Assembly (NCBI GenBank): GCA_041391425.1 | Contig: JAWKNZ010000007.1 | Span: 62,001-126,000, forward strand | Reading direction: 5' to 3' | DNA from: JAWKNZ01 sp041391425 | Lineage (GTDB): Bacteria > Bdellovibrionota_B > Oligoflexia > Oligoflexales > JAWKNZ01 | DNA length: 64,000 nucleotides | Made by a program: the position numbers and the translations under genes | Shown here: positions 1 through 7,733 of the stretch, piece after piece | Layout of the letters: each line of letters opens with the position of its first letter | Position numbering within the stretch: position 1 is the first letter of the stretch | Notes under the pieces: model-generated | Told to the model about the DNA's origin: nothing | Database searches by the model: none | Seen by the model: only the letters and a program-made list of their open reading frames with translations

Positions 1-1
1 A

Positions 2-1078
2 GAACTTATTAAAGAAGCTCTCACTGGAATTATAGATCCGGACCTACACGAAAACATAGTTTCTTTAGGCTTTGTTAGGGACATCGTAATCAAGGATAGC
101 AACGTATCACTCTCAATTAATCTCACAACCCCGGCGTGCCCCGTAAAAGAACACTTTAAAAAGCAAGCCGAAGAAGCCCTAGCAAAAATACCTGGAATCG
201 GTGACATTCAAATCACCATGACCGCAGTTTCACCTACTGCTCCTAAGTATGAAAACGGTGAAGTTTCTTCATTAGGTAGAGTGAAAAATATTTTAGCTGT
301 TGCTTCTGGTAAAGGTGGAGTCGGCAAATCAACAACATCAATCCATCTTGCCAAAGCTCTTGCTTTATCAGGAGCAAAAGTTGGCTTAATGGACGCCGAT
401 GTTTATGGCCCTTCAATACCCCATGCTACTGGAGTCGGCACACCAACAGAAATGAATGGAAAACTACTCATACCACCTAGCAAAGATGGTATAAAAATGG
501 TTTCCATCTCGATGTTTGCATCAGCCGACGGAGCACAAATATTACGAGGCCCTATGGCGGGGAACGTTGTTAAACAATTTTTAACCCAAGTAGACTGGGG
601 AGAACTCGATTATCTTATAATAGACTACCCACCAGGGACCGGCGATATCCAACTGACAATTTCTCAAACAGCACCAATTACAGCAGGTGTTATTGTTACG
701 ACACCGCAGGAAATGGCATTAATCGATGTAAGAAAAGCTATTTCAATGTTCAATACCATGAAAGTTCCGGTATTAGGAATCATTGAAAATATGAGCTATT
801 TTATCTGTGATGGTTGTGACAAAAAGCATTATCTATTCAACCATGGCGGAGGCCACAAAATAGCTAATGAATTTGGTTTACCATTTCTTGGTGAAATTCC
901 TTTAGAGCCAATTATTGGAAACGAGAGTGAAAAACAAAGGACCGTTTTCGAAAAAAACAGCTCATCAGCCATATCGAAAGCAATCCAAGATATTTCAGAT
1001 AATGCCGTAAGAGCGTTATCAGTGTTGCAAAACAAAAAAATATCTGGATTAGAATCATTCCATCTAACTTGGAAATAG
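2..1078 (+). CDS. mrp: Mrp/ApbC-family Fe-S cluster carrier ATPase (5' end outside window)
   Basis: P-loop ATPase of the Mrp/ApbC/Nbp35 family, which binds and transfers Fe-S clusters to apoproteins in the cytoplasm. The reading frame is open from base 2, and the first ~70 codons before the internal ATG at 218 encode a MIP18/DUF59-like domain (I-x-D-P-x-L, then T-x-A-C-P-V-K), so the true start lies upstream of the window and 218 is not the start. After ATG 218 the Walker A motif GKGGVGKST is at residues 31-39, followed by DADVYGPS and the switch II motif DYPPGTGD. A C-D-G-C pair near residue 195 is the cluster-binding CXXC of the family. The stop is 1 nt before the DUF971 gene, so the two are probably co-transcribed. 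Confidence 0.93.
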   Translation, partial: ELIKEALTGIIDPDLHENIVSLGFVRDIVIKDSNVSLSINLTTPACPVKEHFKKQAEEALAKIPGIGDIQITMTAVSPTAPKYENGEVSSLGRVKNILAVASGKGGVGKSTTSIHLAKALALSGAKVGLMDADVYGPSIPHATGVGTPTEMNGKLLIPPSKDGIKMVSISMFASADGAQILRGPMAGNVVKQFLTQVDWGELDYLIIDYPPGTGDIQLTISQTAPITAGVIVTTPQEMALIDVRKAISMFNTMKVPVLGIIENMSYFICDGCDKKHYLFNHGGGHKIANEFGLPFLGEIPLEPIIGNESEKQRTVFEKNSSSAISKAIQDISDNAVRALSVLQNKKISGLESFHLTWK

Positions 1079-1079
1079 A

Positions 1080-1421
1080 ATGAAAACGCCAATTCCAAAA
1101 ATAGGATCATCAAAGATGAAAGAATATATCGGTATAAAAGAAATTTGGCAGGTGGATAATAAAACCTTAGGTATAACATGGACCGACGACAAAGAATGTA
1201 AATATGACGTCGCTATGCTAAGAAAAAAATGTCCATGTGCAGCCTGCATAGACGAAATGACAGGAAAGCCTCTACTAGATCCAAACACAGTCCCAAGTGA
1301 TGTGAAACCAACGACAATAGACTCTGTCGGTCGTTACGGAATGGCCATTAAGTTTAGCGACGGGCATAGCACAGGTATCTATAGCTATGACCTAATGCGT
1401 AGACTAATAGAGAATACATAA
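1080..1421 (+). CDS. DUF971 / gamma-butyrobetaine hydroxylase N-terminal-like domain protein
   Basis: A small protein of 113 residues that resembles the DUF971 (GBBH-like N-terminal) family, in which a short beta-rich domain often sits beside mrp-type genes. The visible signature is I-x-W-x-D, then L-R-K-K-C-P-C-A-A-C, and a C-terminal G-R-Y-G-M-A-I-x-F-x-D-G-H-S-T-G-I-Y-S-Y. The cysteine cluster suggests a metal or Fe-S role, which fits the position directly downstream of mrp. The biochemical function is not established. ATG 1080 is coupled to the mrp stop; an in-frame ATG at 1116 is an alternative start. Confidence 0.8.
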   Translation: MKTPIPKIGSSKMKEYIGIKEIWQVDNKTLGITWTDDKECKYDVAMLRKKCPCAACIDEMTGKPLLDPNTVPSDVKPTTIDSVGRYGMAIKFSDGHSTGIYSYDLMRRLIENT

Positions 1422-1546
1422 ATATATCCTTATTTATATAATAGTTTACTCTTGTTACTGATCATACTCACTGGGAAAGTTCAACTCTGGAAGTCACGAC
1501 GGTATTTTTGGTTATATAACTTCTAGCGATATTTTATCCCTATAAT

Positions 1547-1663
1547 TAACTATTCAGCGTATCTTTTCCCTTTAATATGTCGCTTGATACATCGTCATCC
1601 TCATATGGATGACGGGCAGTCAAGGCTTTGAATCGATCAGATAAAAAATACGCTGAATAGTTA
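1547..1663. repeat. 117-bp MITE-like element, copy 1
   Basis: The element is bounded by perfect 16-bp terminal inverted repeats, TAACTATTCAGCGTAT at 1547-1562 and its reverse complement at 1648-1663. Inside it lies a second palindrome (CGTCATCC, 6-base loop, GGATGACG). A 102-bp relative in the opposite orientation lies at 54443-54544. It contains no coding capacity and sits between the convergent ends of the DUF971 gene and murB. The rest of 1422-1677 shows nothing recognisable. Confidence 0.85.
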
Positions 1664-1677
1664 CCAAAATAAATCAT

Positions 1678-2637
1678 TTACGCCTGTTTAAATTTCTCTT
1701 TGAGAGGCTTCAAGCGTTCATACTTAGGTGCAAAGGTCCTTTTTTCATGAACAAGCTTATCTAAATCTGCTGGCAGCTTGCCTAGAATTTCCATTTCATA
1801 TTCCAGCCAAACACCAAACTCTTCCCAGACCTTTTGTCGCATCATAAAGCTAAGCTGTAAAATATCACGGCTAGAGGCAGACTGATTGTAGATAAAATTA
1901 CTATGATATAGGCTAACAATAGCATTACCGACCTTTAACTCTTTAGCACCGGCATGCTCTAACAACATCCCACTTGGCACACCCACTGAGTAATCATTCT
2001 TAAAAACACACCCACATGATGGCCAATCAAATTGATGCTTCTTCTCACGATCTTCTTCACAAAATTGCATTTTTTCATAAATATGCTTAGAAGAATCAAC
2101 AGCGTCTAATAAAAAATCAGCAGCAACTATAAGATCTTGATTGGACATAAATAAAGTATCTTTATAACCTCTAAAAATATGTTTTCCCTCTCGCTGCAAT
2201 TTTTTTCCTGAGCTACTGATACAATATACTTTTGTAACAACTTGGCTAATTTCACCACCGTAACATCTAGCGTTCATCCTAACAGTCCCACCCACTTGCC
2301 CCGGTAATCTATACATCCAGCCAATACCAGAAAGAGAGTTACGATAAGCATATTGACACAAATCAGAATTAGAAACGCCGGCCCCACAATGAATCTTGGA
2401 ACCATCTATAGAAAGAAACTGCATTTTAGCTAAACTAATAACTGCACCATCATAATCCTCATCCCATACCAACGAATTACTTCCGCCACCCAATATAAAA
2501 TAAGGAATTTTTAATGTATTAATCTCATGAATTACTTCCGAGGCTTCATCTATAGACGCGGGCATATAAAGTTTATGACAGTTGCCACCAGTTTGAAAAT
2601 AAGACAATTGTTTTAACAAAACTGATCCTGTATCCAT
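1678..2637 (-). CDS. murB: UDP-N-acetylenolpyruvoylglucosamine reductase
   Basis: FAD-dependent reductase that converts UDP-GlcNAc-enolpyruvate to UDP-MurNAc in cytoplasmic peptidoglycan precursor synthesis. The FAD-binding motif LGGGSNSLVWDE is near residue 50, the signature PGQVGGTVRMNARCYGGE near residue 110, and the C-terminal acid lies in L-E-Y-E-M-E-I-L-G. In the catalytic G-S-x-F-K-N motif the usual proton-donating Ser is replaced by Cys (GCVFKN). Length (319) fits the family. The start has a good Shine-Dalgarno sequence (AGGAG, 8 nt spacing). It is the last gene of the minus-strand run that starts with sucC, which is not the usual cell-wall cluster. Confidence 0.92.
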   Translation of the reverse strand: MDTGSVLLKQLSYFQTGGNCHKLYMPASIDEASEVIHEINTLKIPYFILGGGSNSLVWDEDYDGAVISLAKMQFLSIDGSKIHCGAGVSNSDLCQYAYRNSLSGIGWMYRLPGQVGGTVRMNARCYGGEISQVVTKVYCISSSGKKLQREGKHIFRGYKDTLFMSNQDLIVAADFLLDAVDSSKHIYEKMQFCEEDREKKHQFDWPSCGCVFKNDYSVGVPSGMLLEHAGAKELKVGNAIVSLYHSNFIYNQSASSRDILQLSFMMRQKVWEEFGVWLEYEMEILGKLPADLDKLVHEKRTFAPKYERLKPLKEKFKQA

Positions 2638-2662
2638 TCTATATGCTCCTCACTACGAGCAA

Positions 2663-3265
2663 CTATTTACTTTTTTCCGGAAAATTTCTAAAAAGAGCAT
2701 CTTGAAACGCACGATATTCTTCATCCGAGGATAAAATAAAACTTACCCTTTTTTTCAAAGAATCGGTTTCACTTTTATTTAGAATATTAATTTCTTCCTT
2801 CAACACATTCAAAACTTTTCCAGCATAATCAGAATCTTCAATATCTGCAGATAAAGCATTTCCTCCTATCATAATAGCTAGATGCCTAGCTTCATCTGAA
2901 AAAAAGATCCGATATAACACTCGCTGGGAGAGAAAAAATTCAGATATATGGCCTTCACGTTCAGGTGTAAGTGAAACAAGCACTCGCTTATGATGCCTAT
3001 CAGCCATATGTTCCTCCTTCTTAGTCAGAACATGAACTAATTGCGGCCCCTCTTTAAACTCCACTTGTGTTTCTTGTAAAGTATAATACTTCACTTGTGG
3101 AAAGAAAGTGGCAAGCAACCCACTATTTTGCGCGTTGTCTTCCGGTGCTTCAGACAGTTTCTTAGGTAACAAAACACAACAGCCTAGCATATCAGTATAA
3201 AAATCCAAATAGTGACCTTGCCACAGATCTATAGCAAAGCCACCATAATGACGTACACCCAGCAT
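2663..3265 (-). CDS. Hypothetical protein in the sucCD-murB operon
   Basis: I do not recognise this 200-residue protein. It has no signal peptide or membrane segment. It contains a charged central segment (E-E-H-M-A-D-R-H-H-K-R) and a C-terminal amphipathic region, which suggests a soluble cytoplasmic protein. It starts 1 nt after the sucD stop and ends 25 nt before the murB start, so it is almost certainly translated from the same transcript as both. The N-terminal stretch G-G-F-A-I-D-L-W-Q-G-H is vaguely like a nucleotide-binding loop, but I cannot assign a family. Tight coupling to sucD is the main evidence that it is a real gene. Confidence 0.6.
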   Translation of the reverse strand: MLGVRHYGGFAIDLWQGHYLDFYTDMLGCCVLLPKKLSEAPEDNAQNSGLLATFFPQVKYYTLQETQVEFKEGPQLVHVLTKKEEHMADRHHKRVLVSLTPEREGHISEFFLSQRVLYRIFFSDEARHLAIMIGGNALSADIEDSDYAGKVLNVLKEEINILNKSETDSLKKRVSFILSSDEEYRAFQDALFRNFPEKSK

Positions 3266-3266
3266 T

Positions 3267-4136
3267 TTATTTCATTGCTTTCATAAGAGTTGCTGCAATC
3301 TCAGCAGGAGAACGACTTACCGCCACTCCAGCCTCTTCTAGAGCTGCCATTTTCTCTTCCGCAGTCCCTTTACCACCAGAAATAATTGCTCCAGCGTGTC
3401 CCATTCTTTTACCTTTAGGGGCTGTTTGCCCTGCAATAAAAGCACAAACTGGTTTTTTAATATTTTCCTTAATAAACCGAGCAGCCTTGATTTCAGCGTC
3501 ACCGCCTATTTCACCAATAAGCACAATAGCATCAGTATCGGGATCTTCTTCAAAAAGAGGCAACACATCGGTAAAAGTCGTACCAATAATAGGATCACCA
3601 CCAATACCTATGCAAGTAGACTGTCCTAACCCTGCAGCGGATGTTTGTCCTACCGCTTCATAAGTTAAAGTCCCAGATTTCGAAACTATAGCTACCTTAC
3701 CAACTTTATGGATATGACCAGGCATAATACCGATCTTGCATTGTCCTGGAGTAATAATTCCCGGGCAGTTTGGTCCAATTAAAGTGCTTTTAGATCTTTC
3801 TAATGCTTTCTTAACAGGAATCATATCAAGAACAGGGATACCTTCTGTAATACAAACAATCAATTCAATCTCAGCATCAATAGCCTCTAATATGGCATCA
3901 GCAGCAAAAGGTGGCGGAACAAATATCATTGACGCATTAGCGCCGGTGCGCTCACGTGCTTCCTTAACAGTATCAAAGACGGGAAGTCCAACAACTTCTT
4001 GCCCACCTTTTCCCGGAGTTACACCCCCAACAAAACGAGGCGCATATGCATGAGAGTGCTCAGTATGAAACGTTCCAGCACTACCGGTAATTCCTTGAGT
4101 AATAACCCGTGTATTATTTCCAATTAATATTCCCAA
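3267..4136 (-). CDS. sucD: Succinyl-CoA synthetase alpha subunit
   Basis: ADP/GDP-forming succinate-CoA ligase alpha subunit, the CoA-binding half that carries the phosphohistidine in the TCA cycle. Visible landmarks are T-Q-G-I-T-G-S-A-G-T-F-H at the N-terminus, G-P-N-C-P-G-I-I mid-protein, and the phosphohistidine motif GHAGAIISGGKGTAEEK near residue 250. I place the start at TTG 4136 because AGGAG lies 8 nt upstream and the protein then begins M-G-I-L-I, matching the family; the GTG at 4145 sits directly on the ribosome binding site. It follows sucC by about 30 nt. Confidence 0.94.
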   Translation of the reverse strand: MGILIGNNTRVITQGITGSAGTFHTEHSHAYAPRFVGGVTPGKGGQEVVGLPVFDTVKEARERTGANASMIFVPPPFAADAILEAIDAEIELIVCITEGIPVLDMIPVKKALERSKSTLIGPNCPGIITPGQCKIGIMPGHIHKVGKVAIVSKSGTLTYEAVGQTSAAGLGQSTCIGIGGDPIIGTTFTDVLPLFEEDPDTDAIVLIGEIGGDAEIKAARFIKENIKKPVCAFIAGQTAPKGKRMGHAGAIISGGKGTAEEKMAALEEAGVAVSRSPAEIAATLMKAMK

Positions 4137-4165
4137 CGTTAACACTCCTAAAAATAAGAAAAAAT

Positions 4166-5326
4166 TCAGCTTACAGCTTCCACTATCTTTTTCGCACCGT
4201 CTGCCATGTTCTCAGCAGCTATAATTCGCAAACCAGAACTTTCCAAAATGCTTTTTCCTTCTTCCACGTGTGTTCCTTCCAATCTAACGGCCAACGGAAC
4301 TTTAAGTTGCAATTCCTTCGCGGCAGCTACCACACCCTTTGCTAAAACATCACATTTCATAATTCCGCCAAAAATATTCACAAAAATTCCTTTAACATGA
4401 GCATCTTGCAAAATTATCCTAAAAGCATTTTTTACCATCTCTTCCGTGGCACTACCGCCTACATCCAAAAAGTTTGCAGGCTCGCCGCCATATTGCTTAA
4501 TAATATCCATTGTTGCCATAGCTAGGCCAGCACCATTAACCATACAACCTATATTACCTTCCAGGCCAATATAGCTTAGATTATATTTCGAAGCTTCAAC
4601 CTCTCTAAGATCTTCCTCAGAAAAATCTCGCATAACTTCAATTTTTTTCTGGCGGAATAATGCATTATCATCGAAATTCATTTTGCCATCAATTGCCATC
4701 ATCTTTCCTTCACCGGTGACAATCAATGGATTAATTTCAATAAGAGAAAAATCATATTTCTGAAACATACCATAAAGCTTACTAACAATCGCAAGCAGCT
4801 CTTTGGTTTCAGCCTTGTCTAAGCCTGATCTAAAAGCCAACTCTCTTAGGTTATAGCTTTTTAAACCAAGGGTGGGATCAATTTTAATTGCTACTATCTT
4901 TTCAGGTGTTTTCTCCGCAACTTCTTCAATATCCATTCCACCTTCAGTTGAGAACATACAAGTGATCGATGCTGTTTCACGATCGACCAACATCGCCAGA
5001 TAGTATTCTTTCTTAATATCACTGCCTGCCTCTACATAAACTTTCGATACAAGCTTTCCCTCTGGGCCAGTCTGATGGGTCACCAAATTCATGCCGATCA
5101 TCTCTTCAGCTACTTTCCGGCACTCTTCAGGTGATTTGACCAATTTTACGCCACCACCCTTTCCTCGACCACCTGCATGTACCTGTGCTTTAACAACACC
5201 AACAGGACACTTCAGCCTTCTCATTGCAAATTCAGCTTCGAGGCCATTTGATGCCAAATAGCCTTCAGGGACTGCTACTCCGTTTTCCGCAAACAACAAT
5301 TTTGCCTGGTATTCATGAATGTTCAT
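4166..5326 (-). CDS. sucC: Succinyl-CoA synthetase beta subunit (ADP/GDP-forming)
   Basis: ATP-grasp subunit of succinyl-CoA synthetase, which binds nucleotide and succinate and pairs with SucD. It begins MNIHEYQAK, the family N-terminus, and has VKAQVHAGGRGKGGGVKL (ATP-grasp), LIEINPL and a GAGLAMATMD segment. The frame opens 12 codons earlier, but ATG 5326 is preceded by GAGGAAAG at good spacing and matches the family start. It is the first gene of the run sucC-sucD-unknown-murB; no malate dehydrogenase or other TCA genes are adjacent. Confidence 0.95.
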   Translation of the reverse strand: MNIHEYQAKLLFAENGVAVPEGYLASNGLEAEFAMRRLKCPVGVVKAQVHAGGRGKGGGVKLVKSPEECRKVAEEMIGMNLVTHQTGPEGKLVSKVYVEAGSDIKKEYYLAMLVDRETASITCMFSTEGGMDIEEVAEKTPEKIVAIKIDPTLGLKSYNLRELAFRSGLDKAETKELLAIVSKLYGMFQKYDFSLIEINPLIVTGEGKMMAIDGKMNFDDNALFRQKKIEVMRDFSEEDLREVEASKYNLSYIGLEGNIGCMVNGAGLAMATMDIIKQYGGEPANFLDVGGSATEEMVKNAFRIILQDAHVKGIFVNIFGGIMKCDVLAKGVVAAAKELQLKVPLAVRLEGTHVEEGKSILESSGLRIIAAENMADGAKKIVEAVS

Positions 5327-5691
5327 TTTCAGACTTTCCTCTATCCAATGGTCACCTATCAATCAAAATATTTTATAAGCCACGAATGTAACATGCTTTC
5401 CAACATTTAGCAGCAAATAGAGGGAAATATAGCAAGATAGAAAAGTATCAAATCCAAAATAAGGCGGCATAGAAGCCACGATTCAATACAATGGAATATA
5501 TGTAGTGCTATTTGCTGCTTATCAGGGCAGCTTTATATTTAGACACAACTCTCGTGGCATACAAAAAAATCATACACTTTGGGAACTGATTAAGGATTGA
5601 ATTATTGCAGGCTCTAAAACCTAACTAGAAAATCCAAAACAACGCTAGAGCTCCTCCTTGAGCTTGGAGAGAATTGTGACAAATAAAAAGA
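5327..5691. other. 365-base intergenic region with a long-spaced inverted repeat
   Basis: Leader region of sucC on the minus strand, with no plausible gene. A perfect 12-base inverted repeat (AGCAGCAAATAG at 5409-5420 and its complement at 5508-5519) is separated by 87 bases. It might be a structured leader, an operator pair or a small element remnant; I see nothing that decides between them. Confidence 0.5.
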
Positions 5692-6798
5692 CTAATTAGA
5701 ACAGCTGAATTCATTTGCAGCTGTTTCCATATCCTGCTGCGTAAAGCCAACAGCATTAGCAAACTTACTAGTAAAAATTGCCAAATAAGGCTGAGGAGGC
5801 ACTAAAGGAGACGACGAATAAGTCTCTCTAATTAGCATAAACATACATTTTCCATCTGAAGATGAAGAGGTTTTTCTACCATTTTGTAATGCCAATGGTA
5901 AAATACAATAAGATTGCGCCAGAAAATCAATCGGTCCCTGCTTTTTTCCAACCTCTCTTCTGATATTTAAACCACTAGCATAAGGCATAGTCTGTGTTAT
6001 ACGGACTAAATCATTGTACCAAAAATCATCTATAGCGGGCTGAACATCACCATTGCCATTACAAAAGGCATTTGCATTAAATATCGAAAAGAATTGACCG
6101 TTAAGATTATTAGAATCGGCTACAATCGAAGCATTCTCATTTTTTTCTGCTCGCGAAATATTTGGATCCGGCCACAAATAAAAAGATCGATGATTTTCTT
6201 CTACTAAATTAATTTTATCGTTTGGAATAACCAAATTTCCAAGCACCGAAGTAAGCTGTATCCCTTCTTTACCTATTTTAGGTATCTCATACGGTTGGAA
6301 GAAATTACTCAAGCTATAAGTTTTAAAACCCCAAGGATAAGTTAGCACCACGTCTAACTGCTCTTTGGCAGCTAATACTTCTGCTGGAGTTTTGAATATC
6401 GTATGATAGGGGTTTGATTCAGCCTGCACAGTAAATTCAGTATTAACTTTTTCACCACCATCTCTTTTTGCAATGGACCACCAATCCACAGGTGTCGCTA
6501 TTTTTTGGATTTTCACTCCAGAATTATCTGTTAAGGCACAACCACCTTGACCCGCAGATTCGTCTATCCACTGACAAACAAGAAAAGCACCACTTATCAT
6601 TTCAGGAGGAATCGCATCAGCATCTTCTTCATCTGTCCCAGACGAAGAAGCAGAATTTCGCTCTTTTTCTACTTTAGCCTTGTCCTTTTCTCCTTGCTGA
6701 AAGCCAGTATTATCAGGCCCATTACATGACAGAAAAAAAGAAAGAAAAAGCAAAAAAAATGCGTTTATATTCAAACCAAACAAGCCTGAAAAATGCAA
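5692..6798 (-). CDS. Putative lipoprotein of unknown function
   Basis: Secreted lipoprotein with a hydrophobic signal segment (A-F-F-L-L-F-L-S-F-F-L-S-C) whose Cys follows a lipobox-like F-L-S. The mature N-terminus is a charged Lys/Glu/Ser linker (about 45 residues) ending in the acidic D-E-E-D-A-D-A. The rest is a single folded region with a few cysteines and no family I recognise. I choose TTG 6798 as start because AGGAGGT lies 6 nt upstream and the signal peptide then has normal geometry; the GTG at 6819 would place the ribosome binding site inside the gene. It stands alone, with no co-directional neighbour close by. Confidence 0.7.
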   Translation of the reverse strand: MHFSGLFGLNINAFFLLFLSFFLSCNGPDNTGFQQGEKDKAKVEKERNSASSSGTDEEDADAIPPEMISGAFLVCQWIDESAGQGGCALTDNSGVKIQKIATPVDWWSIAKRDGGEKVNTEFTVQAESNPYHTIFKTPAEVLAAKEQLDVVLTYPWGFKTYSLSNFFQPYEIPKIGKEGIQLTSVLGNLVIPNDKINLVEENHRSFYLWPDPNISRAEKNENASIVADSNNLNGQFFSIFNANAFCNGNGDVQPAIDDFWYNDLVRITQTMPYASGLNIRREVGKKQGPIDFLAQSYCILPLALQNGRKTSSSSDGKCMFMLIRETYSSSPLVPPQPYLAIFTSKFANAVGFTQQDMETAANEFSCSN

Positions 6799-7084
6799 AT
6801 ACCACCTCCTGCAATCCACGCCGCGAACATGTTCGCAAGATGCTTATCGGCATAAAACAGTGCATAATTTAATTTATTGTATACTTTTAATATTTATCTT
6901 TTGTTTTTCATAAATTATCGATTATTAAGGTGAACAAATAAATTTCTTAATAGCAAAAATAAAATCATCTTAGGCCTATAAATAGATTCAAAGTAGTAAA
7001 AATCTATTCAAAGCAATAGGCGTGATATTGCTGCCAATATACAAAATACAGCATTATCACGTAATATGAGATGTAGCTAAGCGA

Positions 7085-7366
7085 TCATGATCCAAAAAAT
7101 AAAAATTTTTTCTTCTTTTTCTCTTCCATAAACTCTACTTCTATTGGTTTATCAACCCCAAAAGCAACCGGATATAAACTTTCCAACTTCGACCTGCCAA
7201 ACTCAATCAACTTTAATACAAGCGACGACCTACTAACCTTGGTTCCAGTCTCAAGTTCGATCAATCGAATCATATTCTCTAAATCGTCAAATTGTTCCTT
7301 AGTTAACCGCACTGATAACATTTTAGGCTTAGTCTTGATCTTTTTTTGCAATTGGCTATGGCTCAT
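7085..7366 (-). CDS. Small putative ribbon-helix-helix-type DNA-binding protein
   Basis: A 93-residue basic protein. After a Lys-rich N-terminus, the segment K-M-L-S-V-R-L-T-K-E-Q-F-D-D-L-E-N followed by two predicted helices looks like a ribbon-helix-helix (CopG/Arc-like) fold with strand then helix-turn-helix. The C-terminus ends in an E-E-K-K-K-K-K-F-L-F-F tail. The start is ATG 7366, preceded by AGGAAAA; a TTG at 7408 has no ribosome binding site. No toxin gene is adjacent, so it could be a stand-alone regulator rather than an antitoxin. The family assignment is from pattern only. Confidence 0.5.
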   Translation of the reverse strand: MSHSQLQKKIKTKPKMLSVRLTKEQFDDLENMIRLIELETGTKVSRSSLVLKLIEFGRSKLESLYPVAFGVDKPIEVEFMEEKKKKKFLFFGS

Positions 7367-7408
7367 TAAAGATTTTCCTAATCGTCCCTCAAAATCTCTG
7401 TATGACAA

Positions 7409-7733
7409 TTAATACATCGGTAAGTACTTGAACTTCTTTAATAAGAATAAAGCACTCGTATTATATGCTGCTTTTCAAAAAGGAAATGTTGAAGCGTATT
7501 ACGTGTATGACATGTAATAACTACCTAATAATACATTACTTTCAAAATAAAAACGGACAAGCTATTAATAAAAGCCCTATCGTCCAAAGATCAAATATGA
7601 AATTGCCATTTACGACAGAATTAGCACTCAAAAATCACTTAGAAGTGAAGGTTTTGTAGTAATGGGATAAGAAAGATGGTATCGAAAACATTCACAATTA
7701 GCGCAATATGATGAATAGTAAGGAATTAAGGAA
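7409..7733. other. 325-base intergenic region, nothing convincing
   Basis: Divergent spacer between the small DNA-binding protein and the hydrolase gene. A 64-codon open frame at 7465-7659 lacks a ribosome binding site and family features, so I do not call it. No clear promoter was found. Confidence 0.4.

Noticed and set aside
218..220. ATG 218 as start of mrp
   Set aside because: The frame is open upstream to the window edge and encodes a MIP18/DUF59-like domain, so the gene starts before the window.
7465..7659. 64-codon plus-strand frame
   Set aside because: No ribosome binding site, no recognisable features, and AT-rich random-looking sequence.
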